Below, piece by piece: positions 17,861 to 25,966 of a stretch of DNA of 64,000 nt (positions are counted from its first letter, which is position 1; every line of letters starts with the position of its first letter). The stretch spans positions 124,001-188,000 of the forward strand of contig JAJXYY010000024.1 of NCBI GenBank assembly GCA_021780315.1, given 5' to 3'. Under the pieces are notes generated by a model. The model was not told the origin of the DNA and made no database searches. It saw only the letters and a program-made list of their open reading frames with translations. The translations under genes and the position numbers were made by a program. Source of the DNA: Acidobacteriota bacterium. Its GTDB lineage: Bacteria > Acidobacteriota > Terriglobia > Terriglobales > Acidobacteriaceae.

Positions 17861-19381
17861 TTACTTGCTGGCTTTGGCTGGCGGCGGCGGGATGGTGATG
17901 TCGAGTTGCCGGACCGGACCGAGTTCGGATAACGGCGGTTTCAACTCCGACTCGTTGCCCACAACTACGATGGCGAGTTTGGAGACGTCGATATATTTGT
18001 TGGCCACACGGGATACGTCGGCTGCGGTGACGCCTTCGATGCCGGTCTTGTACTTTTCGAGCGTGTCTGGTGGGTAGTTGTAAAAGGCCAGCACAACCTG
18101 CTCGTTGAGGGTTTTGTCGCGTGAGTCATAGTGGAAGACAAAGGAGTTGAGCACCTGCTCCTTGGCCTTGCGCAGCTCCTCGGGGGTGGGGGGATCGGTT
18201 TTGAGGCGCTTGATCTCGTCGAGCATGGCCTTGGTGGCGGCCACGGTGGAGGTGCTCTTGGTGCCGGCGCCTACGCGGAACATGCCGGGGTGATCGTAGG
18301 CGACACCGTAGCTTCCGCCGACGCTGTAGGCCAGGCCGAGTCTGGTGCGGACGTTCTGCACCACGCGCGAGCCGAAGCCGCCGGAGAAGATCTCGTTCAT
18401 CACGCTGAGGGCGTAGTAGTCGGGGTTGCTGCGCTCCGTGCCCAGACCGACGATGTAGACGTTGGACTGGTCGACGTCACTCTTATTGGCGAAGTAGACT
18501 CCGGGCTGGGGGCCGGGGAACTGCTGGCTGACGGTGGCGATGGCTGTGCCGCGCGGCAAGGGCGAGAAGGCCTTGCGCAGCGTCGCTTCCATGTCGGCTG
18601 GGTCGAAGTCTCCAGAGAGCGCGACGATCATGCCATTGGGGACGAGGGTGCGCTCGTGCCACGCCTTCAGGTCATCGACGGTGACGGAGTCCACGGTGGT
18701 GTAGGTGGGGCGGCGGGCATAGGGGCTGGTGTCTCCATAGACGATGGCGGTGGCCTCACGGCTGGCGATGGCGCTGGCGTCGTCGTTCTGGCGTGCGATT
18801 CCGGTCTCGATCTGCCGCTTGGCCAGTTGCAGCTTGTCTTTACTGAAGGCCGGATGCAGCAGCAGGTCCATGGTCTGGGCGAAGACCATGGGGAAGTCAC
18901 CCTTGAGGCTGGACCAGGTGACGGAGGTCGTGGCGATGCCGTTGGAGGTTTCGATGCTGGCAGCCTTGGCCTCCAGGCGGTCGTCCATGACGTCGCCGTT
19001 GACTGCGGCAGAACCGCTGGTCCGCCAGGTCTCGCCGTAGAGGCTGACCAGTCCGATCTTGTCCGCGGGTTCATCTCGACTGCCGCCGCGGATCAGGATG
19101 GTACCGTCGATGAAGGGTAATTCGTGGTCTTCCTGCAGGAAGATGATCAGGCCGTTCGCAAGTTCAATGCGTTTGGGCTGCACGGGTTTGAAGGCGTGCA
19201 GTGGTGGAATGGGAATCTTCTTCCAGGGCTGGGCTGCGGCTGCGGGCGGGGTGGGTGTGGCTGCCGGTTTGGCCGGTGTCTGACCGAAGGCCATCGTGCC
19301 GACCGCAGGAGCGCAGACGATCAGACCCAGGGTGAGGACACAGCGTCCCATTGCTGCCAGCTTGTTTGCAGTACTCTTCAC
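17861..19381 (-). CDS. M16-family peptidase homologue lacking the zinc motif
   Basis: 506 aa with a signal peptide ending near GTMAFGQ. The M16 fold is clear (ILIRGGSRDEPADKIGLVSLY, VTWSSLKGDFPMVFAQTMDLLLHPAF, MNEIFSGGFGSRVVQNVRTRLGLAYSVGG). The place where the HxxEH zinc motif should be reads LVSLYGETWR, with no such motif. It is probably the inactive, substrate-holding partner of the upstream active gene, as in known paired M16B proteins. GTG start overlaps the upstream stop by 4 nt with a GGAGG site, so translation is coupled. Expected in the periplasm. Confidence 0.92.
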   Translation of the reverse strand: MKSTANKLAAMGRCVLTLGLIVCAPAVGTMAFGQTPAKPAATPTPPAAAAQPWKKIPIPPLHAFKPVQPKRIELANGLIIFLQEDHELPFIDGTILIRGGSRDEPADKIGLVSLYGETWRTSGSAAVNGDVMDDRLEAKAASIETSNGIATTSVTWSSLKGDFPMVFAQTMDLLLHPAFSKDKLQLAKRQIETGIARQNDDASAIASREATAIVYGDTSPYARRPTYTTVDSVTVDDLKAWHERTLVPNGMIVALSGDFDPADMEATLRKAFSPLPRGTAIATVSQQFPGPQPGVYFANKSDVDQSNVYIVGLGTERSNPDYYALSVMNEIFSGGFGSRVVQNVRTRLGLAYSVGGSYGVAYDHPGMFRVGAGTKSTSTVAATKAMLDEIKRLKTDPPTPEELRKAKEQVLNSFVFHYDSRDKTLNEQVVLAFYNYPPDTLEKYKTGIEGVTAADVSRVANKYIDVSKLAIVVVGNESELKPPLSELGPVRQLDITIPPPPAKASK

Positions 19382-20907
19382 TTGGAACCTCCAGCGCTCT
19401 TGGCTGCACTTTGCGGAGCGGCAAACTCGATCCGCGCGCTCGTTCGATTGCTCTCGATAAATATCTTGTTGGCGACCCGGCGCACATCCGCCTTGCTGAC
19501 GGCGTCAACCTTCTTCAACTGGTTGAAGAGTTCGCGCCAGTCGCCGTAGCGGGTCTGGTACTCGGCGAGTTGATGGGCGAGGCCTTCGTTATCGGCAAGG
19601 CCACGCAGCAGGTCAGCCTTGGTGCGGGTCTTGTAGCGTTCCAGTTCGGCGTCGGAGATGTCTTCGGTCTTGAGCCGCTCCAGTTCTTTCTGGATGGCGA
19701 CGCGCATCTCGTCGGGGGTGTGTCCGGGCAGGGGGACGGCGTAGACGGAGAATAGGCCGGGGTATTTGTCTCCGGGGAATCCGCTGAATCCTGCAGCGGC
19801 TGCGGCGATGCGCTGGTCACGTACCAGACTGCGATAGAGCCTTGCGGTACGGCCATTGGAGAAGATGTCGCTGATGGCGTCGTAGACGGCATCGTCGGCA
19901 TCGCGGTAGTCGGGCCGGTGGTAGCCCTCGATATAGAAGGGCTGGGTGGCTTCGCGTATGACGACGGACTTCTCTGCAAACTGCTGCGGCTCCACAGTGG
20001 TCATCGGTTCTGGCTGAGGGCCGGCGGGGATGGCACCGAAGTAACGCTCCAGCATGGGCATGGTTTCGCTGGCCTTTACGTCGCCAACCACGGCAATCAC
20101 CATGTTGGCGGGGACGTAGTACTTTTTGTGGAATTCGGCGGCCTCGGTGGCTGAGACCTGGCTGATCTCACTCTCCCAACCGACACCGGGGCGACCGTAA
20201 GGATGGGCGACGTAGGCGGTTGCCAGAAACTGCTCGACCATGCGGCCGGTGGGGGAGGAGTCGATGCGCATGCGACGTTCCTCCTGCACTACGTCACGCT
20301 CCTTGTAGAACTCGCGCTCCACAGGGTGGCCGATGCGGCCGCTCTCCATGTAGGCCCAAAGCTGCAGGCGATTGGAGGGCATGCTCCAGAAGTATTGGGT
20401 GGAGTCTTCGGCGGTGGAGGCATTCAGGTTAACTGCTCCGTTCTGCTCGGCGATCTCGGAGAACTGGTTGGGGATGACGTACTTCTCGGCAGCGGCGGAG
20501 GCATCGTCGAAGGTCTTCTTCAACTGTGCCAGCCGGGTTGGGTTCTGGCCGACGCGCTTGCGGTACTCTGCGTCGTAAGCGGCGTAGGCGGTCTCCACCT
20601 TGGCGAGGGCAAGCTTCTCGGCGGGGTAGTTGGTGGTGCCAATCTCGGTGGTGCCCTTGAAGGCCATGTGTTCGAACATGTGGGCCAGGCCGCTTTCGCC
20701 CTGTGGATCGTCTGCAGAGCCTGCGTTGACCATCGTGTAGTAGCTGAAGACGGGGGCTTCGGGGCGCTCAAAGACGATCAGGGTGAGGCCGTTGGGAAGC
20801 TTCTTGACCGTGGTTCGCTTTTCAAAGCTGGCCAGATCCTGCCCGTACAGACTCATGGCGCCAAAACTGAGCGCCAGCAAACAGGGAACTACGCGTGTAA
20901 GCCGCAA
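19378..20907 (-). CDS. M16-family zinc peptidase, active subunit
   Basis: 509 aa from a TTG start. AGGAGG lies 4-5 nt before this TTG, and it opens directly on a clean signal peptide (RLTRVVPCLLALSFGAMSLYGQ). Longer readings back to 21084 would run into the lysozyme-like gene. The inverted zinc motif is H76-M-F-E79-H80 in SGLAHMFEHMAFKGT. The C-terminal half has FSNGRTARLYRSLVRDQRIAA. Working with the inactive downstream partner, it should degrade peptides in the periplasm. Both genes share a terminator at 17.8 kb. Confidence 0.93.
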   Translation of the reverse strand: MRLTRVVPCLLALSFGAMSLYGQDLASFEKRTTVKKLPNGLTLIVFERPEAPVFSYYTMVNAGSADDPQGESGLAHMFEHMAFKGTTEIGTTNYPAEKLALAKVETAYAAYDAEYRKRVGQNPTRLAQLKKTFDDASAAAEKYVIPNQFSEIAEQNGAVNLNASTAEDSTQYFWSMPSNRLQLWAYMESGRIGHPVEREFYKERDVVQEERRMRIDSSPTGRMVEQFLATAYVAHPYGRPGVGWESEISQVSATEAAEFHKKYYVPANMVIAVVGDVKASETMPMLERYFGAIPAGPQPEPMTTVEPQQFAEKSVVIREATQPFYIEGYHRPDYRDADDAVYDAISDIFSNGRTARLYRSLVRDQRIAAAAAGFSGFPGDKYPGLFSVYAVPLPGHTPDEMRVAIQKELERLKTEDISDAELERYKTRTKADLLRGLADNEGLAHQLAEYQTRYGDWRELFNQLKKVDAVSKADVRRVANKIFIESNRTSARIEFAAPQSAAKSAGGSK

Positions 20908-21016
20908 GAGACCTCCTCTACGAAAGAGCCTTAACCATAACCGATGCGGAAGCAAAGCTAAACCCGCTCCGGGTTGGAGTTGCATGTTGTCAATCTGGGA
21001 AGGAATCCTGGCGTGC

Positions 21017-21643
21017 CTATCCGGGCGACCAGAGGGTGCGTAGTCTGCGCCACAGACGCTTGAGCCAGCCTTCGGCTTCGGCACGGATTACCGGCAGCAC
21101 CGCAGAGAGGAACTGATTGCGAGTCCAGACGTTGCGGGCCTCGCCCGGGCCGTGGCGGAGGCACTGGGCAGCGGCTTGCGCCCACTGGCCTTGCTCGACT
21201 GCGGCCAGCAGGTGAGGATAGCCAGAGAACAACTCGCCCGGGCCAAGGTTATAGATCATGTCGAGCAGGGCAAGTTTCGCCCCGTCGGGGAAGCTGTCGT
21301 AGTGGGGAAGACGTGCCCGCAGGTGCTGCTCGAAGGTCTGCAGCACGATCCGCAGGCGGGCATCTATTGCTTGTGGTGGAAGCTCCGGCGAGATGGTGCT
21401 GCGGTAGAAAGCCGCAGGCTTACCCTCAGGCAGCAGCATCACGCGCTGGAAGTCGGCGTGGATCTGCGCAGGGGTGGCGGAGTGGCCAGCTTGCAGAAAG
21501 GGCAAGGTCTCTGCTGCCGCAGCATCCGGTAACATGAGCCCTACGCCGACCGTGACCTTACCGACGGTGTCGCGGTACATCCACGGGACACAGCCTTCAA
21601 ACTGTTTCAACATGACCAGCGATTGCTCAATATAAGTCGCCAT
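21017..21643 (-). CDS. T4-lysozyme-like muramidase (GH24 type)
   Basis: 208 aa. Glu16 (QFEGC), Asp25 (YRDTVG) and Thr31 (KVTVGVG) have exactly the 9- and 6-residue spacing of the T4 lysozyme triad. ALLDMIYNLGPG matches the conserved second half. It should cleave peptidoglycan. No signal peptide is visible, and there is an Arg/Trp-rich C-terminus (WLKRLWRRLRTLW). No holin or other phage gene is near, so it may be a domesticated endolysin or a cell enzyme. It is the gene before the M16 pair. Confidence 0.85.
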   Translation of the reverse strand: MATYIEQSLVMLKQFEGCVPWMYRDTVGKVTVGVGLMLPDAAAAETLPFLQAGHSATPAQIHADFQRVMLLPEGKPAAFYRSTISPELPPQAIDARLRIVLQTFEQHLRARLPHYDSFPDGAKLALLDMIYNLGPGELFSGYPHLLAAVEQGQWAQAAAQCLRHGPGEARNVWTRNQFLSAVLPVIRAEAEGWLKRLWRRLRTLWSPG

Positions 21644-21689
21644 GGTTTGTAGAACATAGCATGGTTTGTACGAGTAACCTACTGTTCAC

Positions 21690-21719
21690 TTGACGGAATG
21701 AATGGTCATTCAGTATGCT
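21690..21719 (+). promoter_or_regulatory. fad operon promoter with FadR/TetR-type operator in the spacer
   Basis: TTGACG (21690-21695) and TATGCT (21714-21719) form a sigma-70-like pair with an 18-bp spacer. The spacer is almost filled by the perfect palindrome GAATGA-ATGG-TCATTC (21696-21711). This matches the known Bacillus FadR operator pattern TGAATGA-N4-TCATTCA. A repressor bound here would block RNA polymerase until a long-chain acyl-CoA releases it. No TetR gene is in the window. Confidence 0.75.
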
Positions 21720-21757
21720 CCTCGCGTTCGGGATTAATGCCCGCGGGAGCCTGCTCG

Positions 21758-24211
21758 ATGTCGTCCAGCACCACTGCCACCAGACAGATTCGCAAAGTCG
21801 CCGTACTTGGAGCCGGAACGATGGGCTCACGCATTGCAGCCCACATCGCCAACGCCGGGCTGCCGGTGGTGCTGCTGGATATGGTTCCTCCCGGCACGCC
21901 GGCGGACGCCAGCAAGGCCGAACGCGACAAGATCGTGGCGAGCGCGCTGGATGGCTTGAAAAAGTCGAAGCCTGCGGCCTTTTACACGCAGGAGAGTGCG
22001 CGACTGCTGACCTTAGGCAACTTCGACGACGATCTGGCGCTGATCGCCGACTGCGACTGGATCATCGAAGTGGTGGCGGAGAATCTGGAGATCAAGCGTG
22101 CGCTGCTGAGCAAGGCGATGCAGCATCGACGGCCAGGTTCCATCATGACCAGCAATACCAGCGGTCTGCCCATCCACAAAATCGTGGAGGGCATGGACGA
22201 AGAGTTGCGGCGACACTGGTTTGGCACGCACTTCTTCAATCCGCCACGGTATATGCGGCTGCTGGAGATTATTCCTACTCCGGAGACGGATGCAGACGAC
22301 ATCGCCGTGATTGCGCAGTTCTGCGATCGGCGGCTAGGCAAAGCCATCGTCCACTCGCACGATACGCCGAACTTTATTGCCAACCGCATTGGTACCTTCA
22401 GCATGATGAATGCGGTGCGCCTGATGATGGCGCAGGGGCTTTCGGTCGAACAGGTAGATGCGCTGACCGGCTCCGCGCTGGGCTGGCCCAAGACGGGTAC
22501 CTTCCGGCTGGCGGATATGGTGGGCGTCGATATTCTGGCGCATGTTTCGGCGAATTTTTCAGCTCAGGCGGAGACCATCAAGGACGAGCGCGCCGAGGTG
22601 CGGCTGCCTGATTTTATCCGGCAGATGCTGGAGAAGAAGTGGCTGGGCGACAAGTCGAAGCAGGGCTTCTACAAGAAGGAGGGTAAGGACGAGCAGGGCC
22701 GCGACCTGCGCCTGGTGCTCGACTGGCAGACGCTGGAGTACAAGCCTAGCAGCCGACCCAAGTTTCCTGCGCTGGAGATGGCGAAGAATATTGACTCCAC
22801 CGGAGCGCGGGTGGCCCAACTACTGCATGCCGATCCGCGCACCGACCAGGCCGCGGCCTTCTACTGGCCGCTGCTGACGGAGTTGTTTACCTATGCGGCC
22901 AACCGCGTGCCGGAGATTGCGGACAGCATCGTCGAGATCGATACGGCTATGCGAACAGGCTTCAACTGGGAGATGGGGCCGTTTGAGCTGATGGATGCGG
23001 CCGGAGTAAGGGCTACCACGGACAGGATGCGCGCAGCCGGAGCTGCGATATCGGCCAACGTCGAGAAGCTGCTGGCGGTGGGCGAGAGCTGGTACAAGGA
23101 CGACCCCAATACGCCTAGTGGTCGCCAGTACTTCGACCCAATCGCCGGGACGTACAAGGCGGTGCCTGTGGCGGAAGGAATCACTTCTCTGGCGACGATC
23201 AAGAAGTCGCGCGGGGTGGTGAAGAAGAATCCGGGAGCATCGGTGATCGACCTGGGCAACGGGGTTGCGGCGATTGAACTGCACTCCAAGATGAATGCTC
23301 TGGGTGACGACATTGTGAACCTGATCACGCAGACCTTGAAGCCCGGCAGTCAGCAGGTGGCGGACTTTGAGGCGTTCGTGATCACCGGTGACTCGGCGAA
23401 CTTCTCGGTAGGCGCCAACCTGATGCAGCTGCTGCTGGGCATTCAGGAAGAGGAGTGGGACGAGGTGGAGATGGCCATCCACGCATTCCAGAATATGACA
23501 CAGTCGATCAAGTTCTGTCCGCGTCCAGTGGTGGTTGCGCCATATGGGATGTGTCTAGGTGGCGGGGTGGAGATTTCGCTGCATGCCGCGGCGCGCCAAC
23601 CCCATGCGGAGCTGTATATGGGCCTGGTGGAGGCAGGGGTGGGGCTGATTCCCGGTGGCGGCGGTTGCAAGGAGATGGTGCTGCGGTCGATCGAGGCCGG
23701 GACGAGCATTCGTCCGGATGCTCGCGGTGAGGGCGTGGAGATATTTGAGGCGATCAAGAAAAACTTTGAGACCATTGCGAAGGCTGCCGTCTCCACCAGT
23801 GCGGCGGAGGCCCGGTCACTCGGCTTTCTGCGACCTTCCGATGCGATTACGCTGAACCGCGAGCGGCTGGTGATGGACGCGCGGATGAAGGCTCGCAGCC
23901 TGGCCGATGCCGGGTATACCGCACCGCTTCCAAGGACCGATATTCCTGCGCCCGGTGAGTCGGTACTGGCTACGCTAAAGCTGGCGGTGTGGACTATGCG
24001 CGAAGGACAGTACATCTCCGACCACGACGCGAAGGTGGCGAACTGGGTTGCATACGCGCTGGCGGGCGGCAACGTCACCCCCGGCACGCTGGTTAGCGAA
24101 CAGTATCTGCTGGATCTGGAGCGCGAAGCCTTCCTCTCGCTGTGCGGAGAGAAGAAGACGCAGGAGCGCATCGCCTTCACGTTGAAAACCGGCAAGCCGC
24201 TGCGCAATTAG
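21758..24211 (+). CDS. fadN: 3-hydroxyacyl-CoA dehydrogenase / enoyl-CoA hydratase fusion (FadN type)
   Basis: 817 aa. The NAD-binding dehydrogenase comes first (VAVLGAGTMGSRIAAHIANAG at about residues 13-33; GTHFFNPPRYMRLLEIIPT), followed by a second dehydrogenase-fold segment. The crotonase domain is at the C-terminus (about 500-690; YGMCLGGGVEIS and GLVEAGVGLIPGGGG). This order is that of Bacillus FadN rather than E. coli FadB. It carries out hydration and oxidation in fatty-acid beta-oxidation. The ATG at 21758 has GGGAG 10 nt upstream; the earlier ATG at 21698 lies inside the operator. First gene of a four-gene operon. Confidence 0.94.
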   Translation: MSSSTTATRQIRKVAVLGAGTMGSRIAAHIANAGLPVVLLDMVPPGTPADASKAERDKIVASALDGLKKSKPAAFYTQESARLLTLGNFDDDLALIADCDWIIEVVAENLEIKRALLSKAMQHRRPGSIMTSNTSGLPIHKIVEGMDEELRRHWFGTHFFNPPRYMRLLEIIPTPETDADDIAVIAQFCDRRLGKAIVHSHDTPNFIANRIGTFSMMNAVRLMMAQGLSVEQVDALTGSALGWPKTGTFRLADMVGVDILAHVSANFSAQAETIKDERAEVRLPDFIRQMLEKKWLGDKSKQGFYKKEGKDEQGRDLRLVLDWQTLEYKPSSRPKFPALEMAKNIDSTGARVAQLLHADPRTDQAAAFYWPLLTELFTYAANRVPEIADSIVEIDTAMRTGFNWEMGPFELMDAAGVRATTDRMRAAGAAISANVEKLLAVGESWYKDDPNTPSGRQYFDPIAGTYKAVPVAEGITSLATIKKSRGVVKKNPGASVIDLGNGVAAIELHSKMNALGDDIVNLITQTLKPGSQQVADFEAFVITGDSANFSVGANLMQLLLGIQEEEWDEVEMAIHAFQNMTQSIKFCPRPVVVAPYGMCLGGGVEISLHAAARQPHAELYMGLVEAGVGLIPGGGGCKEMVLRSIEAGTSIRPDARGEGVEIFEAIKKNFETIAKAAVSTSAAEARSLGFLRPSDAITLNRERLVMDARMKARSLADAGYTAPLPRTDIPAPGESVLATLKLAVWTMREGQYISDHDAKVANWVAYALAGGNVTPGTLVSEQYLLDLEREAFLSLCGEKKTQERIAFTLKTGKPLRN

Positions 24212-24283
24212 CCGTAGCAAGGCGTCCAACCAAGATACGGAGTTGTCTGCTCCGGCCATTAAACCCGCACCACTGAGGCTCCC

Positions 24284-25462
24284 ATGAACGAAGTCATCAT
24301 CGCATCCGCCGTACGAACTGCAATTGGCAAGGCCCCACGCGGCACGCTTCGCACCACGCGTCCGGACGATCTGGCGGCTACCGCAATCAACGGCGCGCTC
24401 AGCCGCATTCCGCAGTTGGAGAAGGCGGAGATTGAAGATGTGATTCTTGGCTGCGCGATGCCGGAGGGCGAGCAGGGAATGAACGTGGCGCGGGTGGCCA
24501 GCTTTCGCGCTGGACTGCCGGTAACGGCATCGGCCATGACGATCAATCGCTACTGCGCCTCGGGGTTGCAGTCCATCGCGCTCGCTGCGGACCGCATCGC
24601 TGGTGGCGGTGCGGAGGTGATCGTCGCCGGAGGTACGGAGTCGATGTCCTATGTACCGTTTGGCGGGAACAAGATTTCGATGAATCCGTGGCTGGTGGAG
24701 AACTATCCCGGAAGCTATATGTCGATGGGCCTGACCGCGGAGCGGGTGGCGGCGCACTACGGTATTACGCGGGAGGCGATGGACGTGTTCTCCTACCAAT
24801 CGCACCAGAAGGCACTGGCGGCGATTGCTGCGGGCAGGTTCATCGATGAGATTGTACCGGTAACGGTTACAACTACTGTGCCGAACGGCAAGGGACGGCC
24901 GAAGGCGGTGGAGAGCAGCTTTCAGCAGGACGAGGGGCCGCGCGCCGATACCTCACTTGAAGCGCTGGCCAGGCTGAAGCCGGTATTCCATGCCAAGGGC
25001 ACTGTGACGGCAGGCAACTCGTCGCAGACCTCCGACGGTGCGGCGGCTGCCGTGGTCATGTCGGCCAGCCGTGCTGCCGCCCTGGGGATTCCGGCGATGG
25101 CGCGCTTTGTGGCGTTTGCCTATGCTGGCTGCGACCCGGAAGAGATGGGCATCGGCCCGGTATTTGCTATCCCGAAGGTGCTCAAGATGGCTGGCCTGTC
25201 GCTGGACCAGATCGATCTGTTTGAGCTCAACGAAGCATTCGCAGCCCAGTCGTTGGCGGTACTGAAGGTGCTTGGCATCGATCCGGCCAAGGTCAACGTC
25301 AACGGAGGAGCCATCGCGCTGGGCCACCCGCTGGGCTGCACCGGAGCCAAGCTGACCGCAACCCTGCTGCGCGAGATGCCACGCCGCAAGGCAAAGTACG
25401 GCATCGTAACCATGTGTGTCGGCGGAGGCATGGGCGCTGCGGGAATCTTCGAGGCAGTATGA
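24284..25462 (+). CDS. fadA: Acetyl-CoA acyltransferase (thiolase)
   Basis: 392 aa. Active-site Cys in INRYCASGLQS, His in ALGHPLGCTGAK, and the second Cys in TMCVGGGMGAAG. It performs the thiolytic cleavage that ends each beta-oxidation cycle. GAGG precedes the ATG. It lies 72 bp after fadN, in the same order as in Bacillus fadNAE. Confidence 0.95.
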   Translation: MNEVIIASAVRTAIGKAPRGTLRTTRPDDLAATAINGALSRIPQLEKAEIEDVILGCAMPEGEQGMNVARVASFRAGLPVTASAMTINRYCASGLQSIALAADRIAGGGAEVIVAGGTESMSYVPFGGNKISMNPWLVENYPGSYMSMGLTAERVAAHYGITREAMDVFSYQSHQKALAAIAAGRFIDEIVPVTVTTTVPNGKGRPKAVESSFQQDEGPRADTSLEALARLKPVFHAKGTVTAGNSSQTSDGAAAAVVMSASRAAALGIPAMARFVAFAYAGCDPEEMGIGPVFAIPKVLKMAGLSLDQIDLFELNEAFAAQSLAVLKVLGIDPAKVNVNGGAIALGHPLGCTGAKLTATLLREMPRRKAKYGIVTMCVGGGMGAAGIFEAV

Positions 25463-25526
25463 CGCTCGCTGCATGTGTGCGGAACTTTTGCGAGAAGTTA
25501 TCAGTACAGGCAAACATAATCAGCAG

Positions 25527-25961
25527 ATGAATTTACTCATTCAACCCGGTCGGAGCGTCTATGCCATTGTGTTGCTGCTGGCGACGGCAGGTGCTGCCGC
25601 CGTTGTCTACCTCGGCTCGCTGTTTCGCGCAGGTAACTGGATTCTGGGGACCGGTACGGTGTTGGGTGCGGTGGCGGTTGTTGGCTTGCTGGCGGCGACG
25701 GCGTTTTCGTTTACGGATAAGCCTGCTGCCGTGCTGACGGCGACGCGTTCGGCTGCGGTTGTGTTGCTGCTTTGCCTGATGTGCGAGATTGCCATTGTTC
25801 GGCCGTTCTCGCCGCTGAATGCCTTTGTGATCAAGTTTTCCGGCACCTCGATGCCACATCGACTTCCATTCTCCTTCTGGGTGGGCATTCCCACGCTTGC
25901 GAATGCGGCCGCCCTGCTGATCTCGAACCGCAAGCTTCAACAACTACGTTCCGTGAGGTGA
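25527..25961 (+). CDS. Small four-helix membrane protein inside the fad operon
   Basis: 144 aa from the ATG at 25527. Four hydrophobic helices are visible (about 12-33, 38-60, 71-90, 107-125). The loop IVRPFSPLNAFVIKFSG between helices 3 and 4 contains few charges. I do not recognise a family. The gene ends 5 bp before fadE, so co-translation is likely. A role in lipid uptake or electron transfer would be guesswork. A longer frame back to 25416 would overlap fadA and lacks support. Confidence 0.75.
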   Translation: MNLLIQPGRSVYAIVLLLATAGAAAVVYLGSLFRAGNWILGTGTVLGAVAVVGLLAATAFSFTDKPAAVLTATRSAAVVLLLCLMCEIAIVRPFSPLNAFVIKFSGTSMPHRLPFSFWVGIPTLANAAALLISNRKLQQLRSVR

Positions 25962-25966
25962 TTTTG

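Noticed and set aside
25506..25535. ACATAAT core resembling half of a dif site in the region of the skew switch
   Set aside because: Only the XerD-like half fits; the XerC side has no match at the right spacing.
25526..25542. TGAATTTACTCATTCA as a second FadR-like site
   Set aside because: The half-sites are 2 bp too close together compared with the known operator, and the sequence is the start of a coding region.
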